DNA of 20,468 bases from contig JAGZLW010000034.1 in NCBI GenBank assembly GCA_018364455.1, forward strand, positions 1 through 20,468, written 5' to 3'. Numbering within the stretch: the first letter of the stretch is position 1; each line of letters starts with the position of its first letter. This document shows positions 13,663 through 20,468 of this stretch, piece after piece. Both the position numbers and the translations under genes were made by a program. Under the pieces are notes generated by a model. It saw nothing but the letters and a program-made list of their open reading frames with translations, made no database searches and was not told the DNA's origin. The stretch comes from Streptococcus mitis (GTDB taxonomy: Bacteria > Bacillota > Bacilli > Lactobacillales > Streptococcaceae).

Positions 13663-14865
13663 TTATCCATTCATTGAAACGTGAACGTGGTCATAGTGGT
13701 TTTCTGTCACACTACCACGGTCTGGCATTGGGTTCCAAGTATTAGCTGGTCCATATTTGCTATCGAATGGAGCATAGAAACGTTGTTTCCAGATAATGTA
13801 ACTAATTCCACGGCTGGCCATGTTTTGAATAGCGTATTCCGCAAGCTTATCCCCTAGTTCTGAGCTTTCTGGTACCATGAAGTCGATAGCCAAACCTTTT
13901 CCGTGATCTCCACTGTCTCCTGGACGGTAACCACTAAAGGATGTGATGCCAAACAAGTTAGCAATTTCTTCTTTAAAGGCAGCTGTTTGTGGTTGAAGGC
14001 CTGCATTTTCAGATTTCGCTACCGCAAGTCCAGCATAATCGGGCGCTGCTGGAGCCGCGTAAGTTGTTGAAACTGTTTTCTTCTCTTCTAGTTGATAAGT
14101 AGAAACTGCTGGTGTAGCTTCACTTGATGCTACTTCTTTTACTTCTTCTAAACTTGTTGCAGTTGTTTCTATTGCTTTTTCTTCTACTGGAGTTGTAGTT
14201 GTTTCCACTGTTGACTCAGCCTGAGGGCTTGCTTGTGTTTCCTCTTTCTCAGCTGGAGTCGTTGCCTGAGGAGCTGCTTCTGCAACTGCATTGCTTGTTT
14301 CGGCTATTTGCTTCTCTGAAACAGAATTTCCTGTAGATGGCGCGACTTCTTCTGCAGTAGTAACTGTCTCTGCAACTTCTGAACTTGATGCCACTTCTTT
14401 TGTTCTTGTAGTTTCTACCGCTTTTGGATCTTCTGCAATCGGTTGAGAAAGATCTGCAACCTGAACAGTTTGAGCATCAACGGTCACTTGATTGGTTGTC
14501 AAATCTGCTGTCGCAGTTGTCACTTCCTCACTAGAAGCTGCTCGAGGAGTTTGGATTTCAACTTCTGTTACTTCTTCTGCTTCATTGACAGTCGTTGTCA
14601 AAACGGTTTCTGGGAAAATCAGGTCCATATTGGTGATTTTATTCAAATTCGCAAGAACTGTGACATCTACACCCAAGGCTTCTGCAATTGTGCTCAAGGT
14701 ATCACCATACTGAACGGTATAACTTGTTTTGTTATCCGTTTTAGTCAAATCATTTTGGATTTGCTCAACACTACGTGCAGTCCAAAGAAGTTCTTCTGCT
14801 TGGGTTGCCAATACTGGGGCAAACGACAAGGCTACTGTTGAGGCTAATAATATTCTTTTCTTCAT
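13663..14865 (-). CDS. Sip-like secreted LysM protein with C-terminal M15-like domain
   Basis: This 400-residue cell-wall protein has a signal peptide (residues 1-23, cut after TQA), one LysM domain (about 49-92, SYTVQYGDTLSTIAEAL) that binds peptidoglycan, a long Thr/Glu/Ala/Val-rich linker (about 95-270), and a C-terminal domain (about 280-400). The last has GDSGDHGKGLAIDFM (His321, Asp328) and HYDHVHVS (His393, His395), the metal-ligand pattern of M15-type peptidases. I match the whole layout and the ends to the surface immunogenic protein Sip of S. agalactiae. The pneumococcal homologue (spr1875, recalled) is in the WalRK (VicRK) regulon. Whether it cuts peptidoglycan is not shown. Confidence 0.9.
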   Translation of the reverse strand: MKKRILLASTVALSFAPVLATQAEELLWTARSVEQIQNDLTKTDNKTSYTVQYGDTLSTIAEALGVDVTVLANLNKITNMDLIFPETVLTTTVNEAEEVTEVEIQTPRAASSEEVTTATADLTTNQVTVDAQTVQVADLSQPIAEDPKAVETTRTKEVASSSEVAETVTTAEEVAPSTGNSVSEKQIAETSNAVAEAAPQATTPAEKEETQASPQAESTVETTTTPVEEKAIETTATSLEEVKEVASSEATPAVSTYQLEEKKTVSTTYAAPAAPDYAGLAVAKSENAGLQPQTAAFKEEIANLFGITSFSGYRPGDSGDHGKGLAIDFMVPESSELGDKLAEYAIQNMASRGISYIIWKQRFYAPFDSKYGPANTWNPMPDRGSVTENHYDHVHVSMNG

Positions 14866-14898
14866 TCTTTCAAATTCCTTTCAAATGAGTACCTGTCT

Positions 14899-14904
14899 AT
14901 GATA
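14899..14904 (-). promoter_or_regulatory. Extended -10 promoter of the Sip-like gene
   Basis: TGTTATCAT on the minus strand (-10 TATCAT at 14899-14904) is an extended -10. The -35 region is only a T run, so activation by a regulator would make sense. Confidence 0.6.
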
Positions 14905-14918
14905 ACACAAAAAATGCA

Positions 14919-14938
14919 GAAAAAAAGCCCTCTCGGGC
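14919..14938 (-). terminator. Intrinsic terminator of the MATE-HAD unit
   Basis: GCCC-GAGA-GGGC on the minus strand followed by T7. The stem is short but GC-only with a stable loop. Confidence 0.85.
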
Positions 14939-14965
14939 CTATTTAACAGAACTGTCTATTCCTTG

Positions 14966-14997
14966 TAACAAACTCAGTTACTTGAAATAGTTTGTTA
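14966..14997. repeat. 9-bp inverted repeat upstream of the Sip-like gene
   Basis: TAACAAACT (14966-14974) and AGTTTGTTA (14989-14997) form a perfect inverted repeat with a 14-nt centre. No T run follows. It lies between the HAD stop codon and the terminator. Confidence 0.75.
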
Positions 14998-15003
14998 GGT
15001 CTC

Positions 15004-15019
15004 TGTCACAAAACTGACA
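15004..15019. repeat. Inverted repeat TGTCA-N6-TGACA
   Basis: A perfect 5-bp inverted repeat with a 6-bp centre, just after the HAD stop codon. Its left half also belongs to a WalR-box-like pair (see findings). Confidence 0.6.
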
Positions 15020-15027
15020 CAATATTT

Positions 15028-15651
15028 TTATTGCTTAGCCTCAAAAATACAGTAAATATCTGCTAACGCTTGAATCCTGTGATTACCTTCATAAGTCGAC
15101 TCTAAAAAGTTGATACTTTGAATACCACTATTCTGGGCAAATTCCACATCCAGAGTCCGATCCCCTATATAATAGGTTTTCTCAGGATCCAACTGATACT
15201 TGTCTAACAGATAGGTAGCCGCTTCCGGATTAGGCTTGCGAGCAAAGCCACTCTGACTGGTTAGAATCTCTGTAAAATAAGATTCCAAACCCAAGTCTCT
15301 GAGAATGGTAAGAGCATTGTCTCCCTTATGAGTGTAAACAAACTGCTGAATTCCTGCTTGGTCTGCCCAAGCTAGCATCTCACGCGCACCTGGCATCAAA
15401 ACTACCTGAGCATTCTTCTCAGCCAGACTCTGTGCACGCACCTGATTTAGAACTTCCACATCCAGCTTTCTCTCTTCTGCCACCTGCACAAGTAAATCCT
15501 GCACAGAAAACTTGAGGATAAACTCTCTCACCTGCTCCTTTTCATAAGGAATAGAAAACTGAGCAAAAGTTTCCTCAATCCCTGACAAAATCGCTTCATA
15601 AGAGTCCAATAAAGTCCCGTCTAAATCCCAAATAAAAGCTGTTTTTTGCAT
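15028..15651 (-). CDS. HAD family hydrolase (phosphatase-like)
   Basis: This 207-residue cytoplasmic protein has all four HAD motifs: DLDGTLLDS with Asp9 (nucleophile) and Asp11, motif II Thr107 in VYTHKG, motif III Lys139 (ARKPNP), and motif IV IGDRTLD with Asp164 and Asp168. The cap inserted after motif I is the helical C1 type, as in phosphoglycolate phosphatase and beta-phosphoglucomutase relatives. The exact substrate cannot be told. Its start lies 3 bp after the MATE gene stop codon, and its Shine-Dalgarno overlaps that stop codon, so the two are cotranscribed and probably translationally coupled. Confidence 0.92.
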   Translation of the reverse strand: MQKTAFIWDLDGTLLDSYEAILSGIEETFAQFSIPYEKEQVREFILKFSVQDLLVQVAEERKLDVEVLNQVRAQSLAEKNAQVVLMPGAREMLAWADQAGIQQFVYTHKGDNALTILRDLGLESYFTEILTSQSGFARKPNPEAATYLLDKYQLDPEKTYYIGDRTLDVEFAQNSGIQSINFLESTYEGNHRIQALADIYCIFEAKQ

Positions 15652-15654
15652 TTC

Positions 15655-16935
15655 CTATCCTTTCAAGCTCACATAATGCTGGTAACGGTAACGTAGAAAT
15701 AACCAACGAAAACCATTATCCAAAAGGGTTCCGGCCCAAATACCGGGCAAGCCCCAACCAAGCACAATCCCCATCAGATATCCTGTTCCAATGCGGATAC
15801 ACCACATTCCTATACTTGTCGCATAAAAGGGAAGACGAGCATTCCCCAAGCCCTGCCAAACAGCCGTATAGATGACTGTTCCAGCCGCCATGGGGGTCCC
15901 TAGTAGTGAAAAAAGTGTCACTAGAACACTAGCCTCCACCGCTAGAGAATCATTCGTATAGAGATGAGTCAGTGGTATGCCCAAAGCATAGATACTGAAG
16001 GTCAAGGGTAACATGAGGACCAGAGAAAGCCAAAAGACTTGTTTACTCAAACTTGCGACTCTTTTCCGATCATCCTCACCAACCGCTCGAGCCACCAGCA
16101 TGACCGTTGCCGTAGCGACGCCAAAGGCAGGCATGTAGTTAAACTGGGTCAAGACTTCTCCGACTGCATTCCCAGCAACTGCCTCCGTTCCAAAAGAAAC
16201 GACCAAGGCAATGATAACGACATCGCCAGCCCGCATCATAAGCCGCTCTCCAGCTGCTGGCAAAGCTAAGGTCAATAGTTCCTTATCTAAACCAAAAGTC
16301 GGTTTCTCAAAAGGCAACTTTAATTGCGACCATAAAATCACAAGACCTACCAAGCGAGACAGAATTGTCCCCCAAGCAACACCAGCTATCCCCATATCCA
16401 GAACAAAAATAGCTAGACTTGAAAAAAGAATATTCAAGGCATTTGATAAAAGACTCACATAGAGGGGCAAACGTGGATTATGAGTTGCACGAATCAAGGC
16501 TCCCAAACTAGTCATTAATCCCAAAAGAACAATCGAACCGCCTACCAAAGATAGATACAGTCCTCCACTCTCAGCTACAGCCCTCTCCGTTCCCAATAGT
16601 CCTATCATCTCTTGCCCAGCGAAGACGGACAAAGCTCCTAAAAGGAAACTTAATAGTAAGGTAATCTTCAAGGCCTCAGTCACATGATAGGCTAGCATAG
16701 ATTGATCCTTCTGCCCCAAACTTTTTGAAATAACACTGGAAATAGCAGCTCCCAAAGCGATGAAAATCGCCTGGTAAATCGTGATAATATTGCCAGCTAC
16801 TGATACACCCGAAATAGCTATCAAGCCCAAGTGGGCTACCAAGTAACTATCCACCATCCCCATGAGCATCTGCAAAAAGTTTTCGCCCATAGCTGGCAAG
16901 GCAATATTAAGAATGTCTTTATTTTTCTTAAACAA
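15655..16935 (-). CDS. MATE family efflux transporter
   Basis: This 426-residue protein has about 12 membrane helices in two similar halves (roughly 10-200 and 230-425), the layout of the MATE family of Na+/H+-driven drug exporters. The start is KDILNIALPAMGENFLQMLMGMVDSYLVAHLG, typical of the family. The start codon is TTG (16935-16933), supported by AGGAGG five bases upstream; the next ATGs fall well inside the first helix. No promoter is seen in the 60 bases after thrC, so it is probably reached by transcription from thrC. Drug specificity cannot be judged from the sequence. Confidence 0.92.
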   Translation of the reverse strand: MFKKNKDILNIALPAMGENFLQMLMGMVDSYLVAHLGLIAISGVSVAGNIITIYQAIFIALGAAISSVISKSLGQKDQSMLAYHVTEALKITLLLSFLLGALSVFAGQEMIGLLGTERAVAESGGLYLSLVGGSIVLLGLMTSLGALIRATHNPRLPLYVSLLSNALNILFSSLAIFVLDMGIAGVAWGTILSRLVGLVILWSQLKLPFEKPTFGLDKELLTLALPAAGERLMMRAGDVVIIALVVSFGTEAVAGNAVGEVLTQFNYMPAFGVATATVMLVARAVGEDDRKRVASLSKQVFWLSLVLMLPLTFSIYALGIPLTHLYTNDSLAVEASVLVTLFSLLGTPMAAGTVIYTAVWQGLGNARLPFYATSIGMWCIRIGTGYLMGIVLGWGLPGIWAGTLLDNGFRWLFLRYRYQHYVSLKG

Positions 16936-16955
16936 TCCGTCCTCCTGATGAAAAG

Positions 16956-16983
16956 AAACTCAGTTGGTTTCCCAACCGAGTTT
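16956..16983 (-). terminator. Hairpin between thrC and MATE (weak terminator)
   Basis: A 12-bp stem (16956-16967 with 16972-16983, one wobble) with a GAAA tetraloop on the minus strand. It is followed only by CTTTTC, so termination is probably partial. Confidence 0.7.
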
Positions 16984-16995
16984 ACTCCCTCTGTC

Positions 16996-18480
16996 TTAAA
17001 GTCCTAGATAAGCCTCAACCGCTGCTTGCATGTCAACAGCTGCCACTGTTGTCTTGTGACGAACAGGAGCTGTTTCAAGCCCATCAACTGCTGGTGGTAC
17101 TGCAACGCCTGAGATTTCATGTAATTGAGCCAAGGCCTCAAAGTCGCCAAGTCCTGATTTTCCAGTTACAGCTTCTACTGCAACCACTGGGAACTTGTAT
17201 GGACTCGCTGTTGAAGCAATCACTGTCTTAGTCACATCGCCAGTAGCCGCTTGATATTTCTTATAAACTGCCGAGGCAACCGCCGTATGTGGATCCTCGA
17301 TATAAGAATCTGACTCATAAACACGCTTGATTTCTGCCGCTGTTTCTTCTTCAGTCGCATATTCAGCTGCAAAGAGGTTAAGAATCTCTGCATCAAAGTC
17401 TGTCAACTCATATTGTCCTTGCTTGTTCAAGGCATTCATGAGTTCAGCTGTTTTAGCCACATTATTACCCAAAAGGTGGAAAATGAGACGCTCCAAGTTT
17501 GAAGATACCAAGATATCCATAGATGGGCTAGTTGTTACCTTAAACTCACGTTTCTTATCATAAACACGTGTCTTGAAGAAGTCTGTCAAAACATTGTTGT
17601 CATTTGACGCACAGATTAATTTACCAACTGGTAGGCCAATTTGCTTAGCATAAAATGCAGCCAAGATATTTCCAAAGTTTCCAGTTGGCACTGTGAAGTT
17701 GACCTTATCACCAGCCACAATCTCACCAGTCTTAACAAGCTGAGCGTAGGCATAAACATAATAAACAATCTGTGGCACCAGACGACCGATATTCATCGAG
17801 TTAGCTGATGAGAACTGGAGCTTGTTGGCTGCCAATTTTTCACGAAGAGCCACATCGTTAAACATGTGCTTCACATTTGTTTGGGCATCGTCAAAGTTAC
17901 CATCAATGGCGATAACATGAGTATTGTCACCAGTCTGAGTAGTCATTTGCAACTCTTGTACCTTGCTGACACCATCTTTTGGATAAAAGACGACAATCTT
18001 AGTACCAGGCACATCCGCAAAGCCCGCCATAGCAGCTTTCCCAGTATCACCAGATGTTGCTGTCAAGATAACAATCTTATTTTCCAAACCATGTTTCTTA
18101 GCAGCAGTCGTCATAAAGTATGGCAAGATAGACAAGGCCATGTCCTTAAAGGCAATCGTAGAACCATGGAAGAGTTCCAGGTTGTATTGCCCGTCTAATT
18201 TCACCAAAGGCGCAATAGATGGAGTATCAAATTTACTATCGTAGGCATTGTTGATACAGTAGTCCAACTCTTCAGCTGTAAAGTCATCTAAAAATGCTGA
18301 CAAAACTAACTTAGCAACTTTCTGATAAGAAGCATCTTTCAATTTGTCAAAGTCCAAATCTACCTTTGGATAAGTAAGCGGTGTAAACAAACCACCATCC
18401 GTTGCCAAACCTTGCAAAATTGCTTGGCTAGCAGTTACTATATTGTTGGCATCACGCGTTGATTGATAAACTAATGTCAT
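16996..18480 (-). CDS. thrC: Threonine synthase ThrC
   Basis: This 494-residue PLP enzyme converts O-phosphohomoserine to threonine. It is the longer, yeast/E. coli-like (class I) form of threonine synthase: N-terminal region starting MTLVYQSTRD, PLP-binding Lys112 in HGSTIAFKDMA, and the phosphate-binding loop TATSGDTGKAA (140-150). Length fits that class. The Shine-Dalgarno is AGGATAGAGAG before the ATG. It is the first gene of a probable thrC-MATE-HAD transcript; the linkage of an amino-acid enzyme with an efflux pump may be only read-through. The other threonine genes (hom, thrB) are not in the window. Confidence 0.96.
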   Translation of the reverse strand: MTLVYQSTRDANNIVTASQAILQGLATDGGLFTPLTYPKVDLDFDKLKDASYQKVAKLVLSAFLDDFTAEELDYCINNAYDSKFDTPSIAPLVKLDGQYNLELFHGSTIAFKDMALSILPYFMTTAAKKHGLENKIVILTATSGDTGKAAMAGFADVPGTKIVVFYPKDGVSKVQELQMTTQTGDNTHVIAIDGNFDDAQTNVKHMFNDVALREKLAANKLQFSSANSMNIGRLVPQIVYYVYAYAQLVKTGEIVAGDKVNFTVPTGNFGNILAAFYAKQIGLPVGKLICASNDNNVLTDFFKTRVYDKKREFKVTTSPSMDILVSSNLERLIFHLLGNNVAKTAELMNALNKQGQYELTDFDAEILNLFAAEYATEEETAAEIKRVYESDSYIEDPHTAVASAVYKKYQAATGDVTKTVIASTASPYKFPVVAVEAVTGKSGLGDFEALAQLHEISGVAVPPAVDGLETAPVRHKTTVAAVDMQAAVEAYLGL

Positions 18481-18511
18481 TACTCTCTATCCTTTATCTA
18501 TAGTCTCATCC

Positions 18512-18517
18512 ATTATA
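18512..18517 (-). promoter_or_regulatory. Extended -10 promoter of thrC
   Basis: TGATATAAT on the minus strand (-10 TATAAT at 18512-18517); the -35 region is weak. Confidence 0.72.
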
Positions 18518-18531
18518 TCATGATTTTTCAG

Positions 18532-18554
18532 AAAATTCTCCTTTTACAAGAGAA
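18532..18554 (-). terminator. Possible weak terminator of the ligase gene
   Basis: A 7-bp stem (18536-18542 with 18548-18554, one wobble) with a 5-nt loop and only TTTT after it on the minus strand. It starts one base after the stop codon. Confidence 0.5.
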
Positions 18555-18555
18555 A

Positions 18556-19833
18556 TTATAGGCTCAATTCTTCTTTCAAAGGCTGTAAATAGCTCATTTC
18601 TTGCTTATTTCTCATCTTCAGTCCTTCATCAGCTAGCAGGAGTAAGTCTTTTGAAAACTCTATAATCGCAGTTTTCTCCTCATCTGTAAGCTTTTTCTTA
18701 GAAAATTGTCGTCTTAAAAACTTGTAATCACGACCAAATTTTTTAAAGAAAGGTGTTGTTTCTAAGTAAGCTTCTAACTTGTCTAAATTAACCAACAATC
18801 CCAAGTGAAAGGCTGCTGAAGTAAAAGTCCTACCAAGAGGCTGAGTACACACACTACGAAACTCAACTGTTCCGCGAGTTGTTAAGTCTTGGTACTGATA
18901 ACTACGATGAGTTTCAAAGTCTTTCTCTTGAGGGTAAATAAGAACCTCTTCCCCATTAAGATCAAATGCTTGGATTTCAGGTGTAGCCAAATAGTCCCTA
19001 GCCTGAATCGGATAAAAATAATAGGTTTGTCCATCACGTTCCGCAGTAAAAATTGCAGAATGATCTAGATAGTCAAAAAAATCATCCTCATCTTTAAAGA
19101 GGCTAGCATTGACACCAACATTCTCTGGATAGATACCATGCATAGATTCTTCCCAGAAAATATCTCTTGAGATTTTTGTATCCCAATCCGCACCTGTAAA
19201 CTCAGAGTTTGCAAATAAGTAAGCCTTAGCCGCTTCAATTTGAGTAAAAGCATTAATCACCCGTAAGTAGTTGGATTTTGAAATATCCAGCTGAACCTGA
19301 CTCCCACAGATAAAAGCCCCATATTCAGGGAAATTATGTAAATCTGATTTAGTAACATTTCTACTCAAATTCAAATAATCCATCAACATCTGATAGCGTG
19401 GATATGCCACTGGACAATTCTCATTTTTATCCCAGTTAGGATGAATTCCACAGCCAACAATAGCATGATTTGATTCGCCTAATTTTCTCTGAATTACATC
19501 CATATAATTATTAAAACGATTTTCGACCTCCTGAATTGTTTCGGCCTTACCAAATGCAAACTCAATCGTTGTATAGGAAACTTCAAATAAAATAGCATCC
19601 TGACTTATCCGATCCACTAACTGGATAGGATTGCCAAAATCATCTACCTTTTCTACAGTGAAACCCAGAGCGGAAAGTAAATAATGAAATAAATCTTTTA
19701 TAACTTCAACATTTGTAGCATCCCCTTCTAAATTTGCAACAGGATATTCCAGTTCAATCCCGACAAACAATCCAGGATTTTCTTTAATATTTTTCAAATA
19801 CCGATGTTTTAATAAATCGATAGAACGAGACAT
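18556..19833 (-). CDS. Glutamate-cysteine ligase-like protein (GCS2-type)
   Basis: This 425-residue protein looks like an ATP-dependent carboxylate-amine ligase of the glutamate-cysteine ligase (GCS2) type. Seen are the metal/substrate motif GIELEYPV (Glu27, Glu29), FEVSYTTIEFAF with Glu84 and Glu91, a GSQVQLDIS stretch (177-185) like the CTVQVNLD of plant and actinobacterial enzymes, and TRGTVEFRS with Glu324 and Arg326 near the C-terminus. If correct, it joins glutamate to cysteine or another amine. No glutathione synthetase gene lies in the window. It has its own extended -10 promoter, and follows the tRNA array terminator. The substrate is not proven. Confidence 0.8.
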   Translation of the reverse strand: MSRSIDLLKHRYLKNIKENPGLFVGIELEYPVANLEGDATNVEVIKDLFHYLLSALGFTVEKVDDFGNPIQLVDRISQDAILFEVSYTTIEFAFGKAETIQEVENRFNNYMDVIQRKLGESNHAIVGCGIHPNWDKNENCPVAYPRYQMLMDYLNLSRNVTKSDLHNFPEYGAFICGSQVQLDISKSNYLRVINAFTQIEAAKAYLFANSEFTGADWDTKISRDIFWEESMHGIYPENVGVNASLFKDEDDFFDYLDHSAIFTAERDGQTYYFYPIQARDYLATPEIQAFDLNGEEVLIYPQEKDFETHRSYQYQDLTTRGTVEFRSVCTQPLGRTFTSAAFHLGLLVNLDKLEAYLETTPFFKKFGRDYKFLRRQFSKKKLTDEEKTAIIEFSKDLLLLADEGLKMRNKQEMSYLQPLKEELSL

Positions 19834-19878
19834 ACTTCCCTACACTTTCATAATCTAAATAAAATTTGAATAACTATT

Positions 19879-19884
19879 ATTATA
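19879..19884 (-). promoter_or_regulatory. Extended -10 promoter of the ligase gene
   Basis: TGGTATAAT on the minus strand (-10 TATAAT at 19879-19884), 45 bases upstream of the ATG; no clear -35. Confidence 0.72.
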
Positions 19885-19897
19885 CCAAAAATAACAC

Positions 19898-19927
19898 AAA
19901 AAAGGAACGAAGAATAACAACGTTCCT
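19898..19927 (-). terminator. Terminator of the tRNA array
   Basis: A perfect 7-bp stem AGGAACG/CGTTCCT (19903-19909 with 19921-19927), 11-nt loop, then T6 on the minus strand, 12 bases after tRNA-Leu. Confidence 0.88.
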
Positions 19928-19939
19928 AGCTCTATACTA

Positions 19940-20023
19940 TACCGGCGGCCGGGGTCGAACCGGCACGTCCTTGCGGACACTGGATTTTGAGTCCAGCGCG
20001 TCTGCCAATTCCGCCACGCCGGC
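19940..20023 (-). tRNA. tRNA-Leu (CAA)
   Basis: The 84-nt gene has a class II (long variable arm) cloverleaf. Anticodon stem CTGGA/TCCAG with loop CTCAAAA gives anticodon CAA. The variable arm is TGTCCGCAAGGACG and the T loop is TTCGACC. The acceptor stem pairs with G1-U72 and A73 follows. CCA is not encoded. Confidence 0.95.
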
Positions 20024-20032
20024 AAATAGTAA

Positions 20033-20104
20033 CTGGGGTAGCTGGATTCGAACCAACGCATGAGGGAGTCAAAGTCCCTTGCCTTACCGCTTGGCTATAC
20101 CCCA
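20033..20104 (-). tRNA. tRNA-Gln (UUG)
   Basis: The 72-nt cloverleaf has acceptor TGGGGTA/TACCCCA, anticodon stem AGGGA/TCCCT and loop CTTTGAC (anticodon TTG), T loop TTCGAAT, and discriminator G73. CCA is not encoded. Confidence 0.95.
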
Positions 20105-20117
20105 ATAATATAAAATA

Positions 20118-20191
20118 GGCGAGTGATGGGGATCGAACCCACGCATGCCAGAGCCACAATCTGGTGTGTTAACCACTTCACCACACCCGCC
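20118..20191 (-). tRNA. tRNA-His (GUG)
   Basis: The 74-nt cloverleaf has the extra G-1 paired with C73, the identity mark of tRNA-His. Anticodon stem CCAGA/TCTGG with loop TTGTGGC gives anticodon GTG. It is a substrate for Tgt, which is encoded in this window. Confidence 0.95.
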
Positions 20192-20204
20192 ATAATTCTA
20201 TTAA

Positions 20205-20275
20205 CACGGGCAGTAGGAATTGAACCCACACTGAAGGTTTTGGAGACCTTAGTTCTACCTTTAAACTATGCCCGT
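20205..20275 (-). tRNA. tRNA-Trp (CCA)
   Basis: The 71-nt cloverleaf has acceptor ACGGGCA/TGCCCGT, anticodon stem AAGGT/ACCTT with loop CTCCAAA (anticodon CCA), T loop TTCAATT and discriminator G73. Confidence 0.95.
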
Positions 20276-20279
20276 AAAA

Positions 20280-20360
20280 TGGAAGGGGAGGGATTCGAAC
20301 CCCCGAACCCGAAGGAGCGGATTTACAGTCCGCCGCGTTTAGCCTCTTCGCTACCCTTCC
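20280..20360 (-). tRNA. tRNA-Tyr (GUA)
   Basis: The 81-nt class II cloverleaf has acceptor GGAAGGG/CCCTTCC, anticodon loop CTGTAAA (anticodon GTA), a long variable arm and A73. It is a substrate for Tgt. Confidence 0.95.
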
Positions 20361-20372
20361 AAAATATATAAA

Positions 20373-20445
20373 TGGCGCGAGACGGAATCGAACCGCCGAC
20401 ACATGGAGCTTCAATCCATTGCTCTACCAACTGAGCTACCGAGCC
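20373..20445 (-). tRNA. tRNA-Phe (GAA)
   Basis: The 73-nt cloverleaf has anticodon stem ATGGA/TCCAT with loop TTGAAGC (anticodon GAA) and A73. The acceptor stem GGCTCGG/TCGCGCC has a T4-C69 mismatch and a G7-T66 wobble. Confidence 0.94.
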
Positions 20446-20448
20446 TTA

Positions 20449-20468
20449 TTGCGGGAGCAGGATTTGAA
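20449..20468 (-). tRNA. 3' part of tRNA-Met (probably initiator), cut by window edge
   Basis: Only the T loop (TTCAAAT), the 3' half of the T stem (CCTGC) and the 3' acceptor strand (TCCCGCA, then A73) are inside the window. A72 with A73 fits initiator tRNA, in which C1-A72 does not pair. The anticodon is outside, so identity is inferred from this end and from the usual order fMet-Phe-Tyr-Trp-His-Gln-Leu. Confidence 0.7.

Noticed and set aside
19866..20414. Several short open frames on both strands over the tRNA array (with phrases such as GIEPT)
   Set aside because: They are translations of tRNA genes; tRNA identity is clear from cloverleaf pairing.

Overview
The window is a chromosomal segment of a mitis-group Streptococcus (S. 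pneumoniae, S. mitis or a close relative). The evidence is the AT-rich coding style, a BOX repeat at 13469-13581, a complete comG (cgl) transformation-pilus operon behind a ComX-type combox, an OatA with the Ser438/Asp568/His571 layout, a Sip-like LysM protein, and a gene order I recall from the pneumococcal cglA-to-thrC region. The species is an inference. Almost every gene reads on the minus strand; the one exception is a membrane protein at 10905-11762.

Layout from left to right. Positions 1-255 hold an (AT)13 tract and a stretch with no convincing gene but several inverted repeats. Positions 272-4599 hold the late-competence operon, transcribed leftwards: comGA ATPase, comGB membrane platform, comGC major pseudopilin, comGD-comGG minor pseudopilins, then a SAM-dependent methyltransferase, ending in an intrinsic terminator. 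Positions 4676-7564 hold a DUF1033 gene, a zinc alcohol dehydrogenase and nagA, each with its own promoter; nagA carries a NagR-like operator and adh a cre-like site. Positions 7716-10788 hold oatA (peptidoglycan O-acetyltransferase) and tgt (tRNA-guanine transglycosylase). tgt is divergent from the plus-strand membrane protein, whose promoter predicts a leaderless mRNA.

Positions 11789-13344 hold pcp and a MarR regulator-DUF1304 operon with paired operators. The region 13345-13662 has no gene but holds the MarR promoter and operators, a small inverted repeat, the BOX element and a terminator. The Sip-like LysM protein (13663-14865) has a structured upstream region. Next come a HAD phosphatase and a MATE efflux pump whose genes are 3 bp apart, then thrC, then an unusual stand-alone glutamate-cysteine-ligase-like enzyme. 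The right edge is a tRNA array, transcribed leftwards: tRNA-Met (cut by the window edge), Phe, Tyr, Trp, His, Gln, Leu, then a terminator.

Most of the window is ordinary core genome. I see no CRISPR array, prophage, intact insertion sequence or defence system. The points most worth a second look are the unexplained structured sequence at 27-255, the predicted leaderless gene and hairpin-rich tgt leader at 10789-10905, the stand-alone ligase at 18556-19833, the regulatory region upstream of the Sip-like gene, and the overlap of a terminator tail with the combox promoter at 4620-4673.
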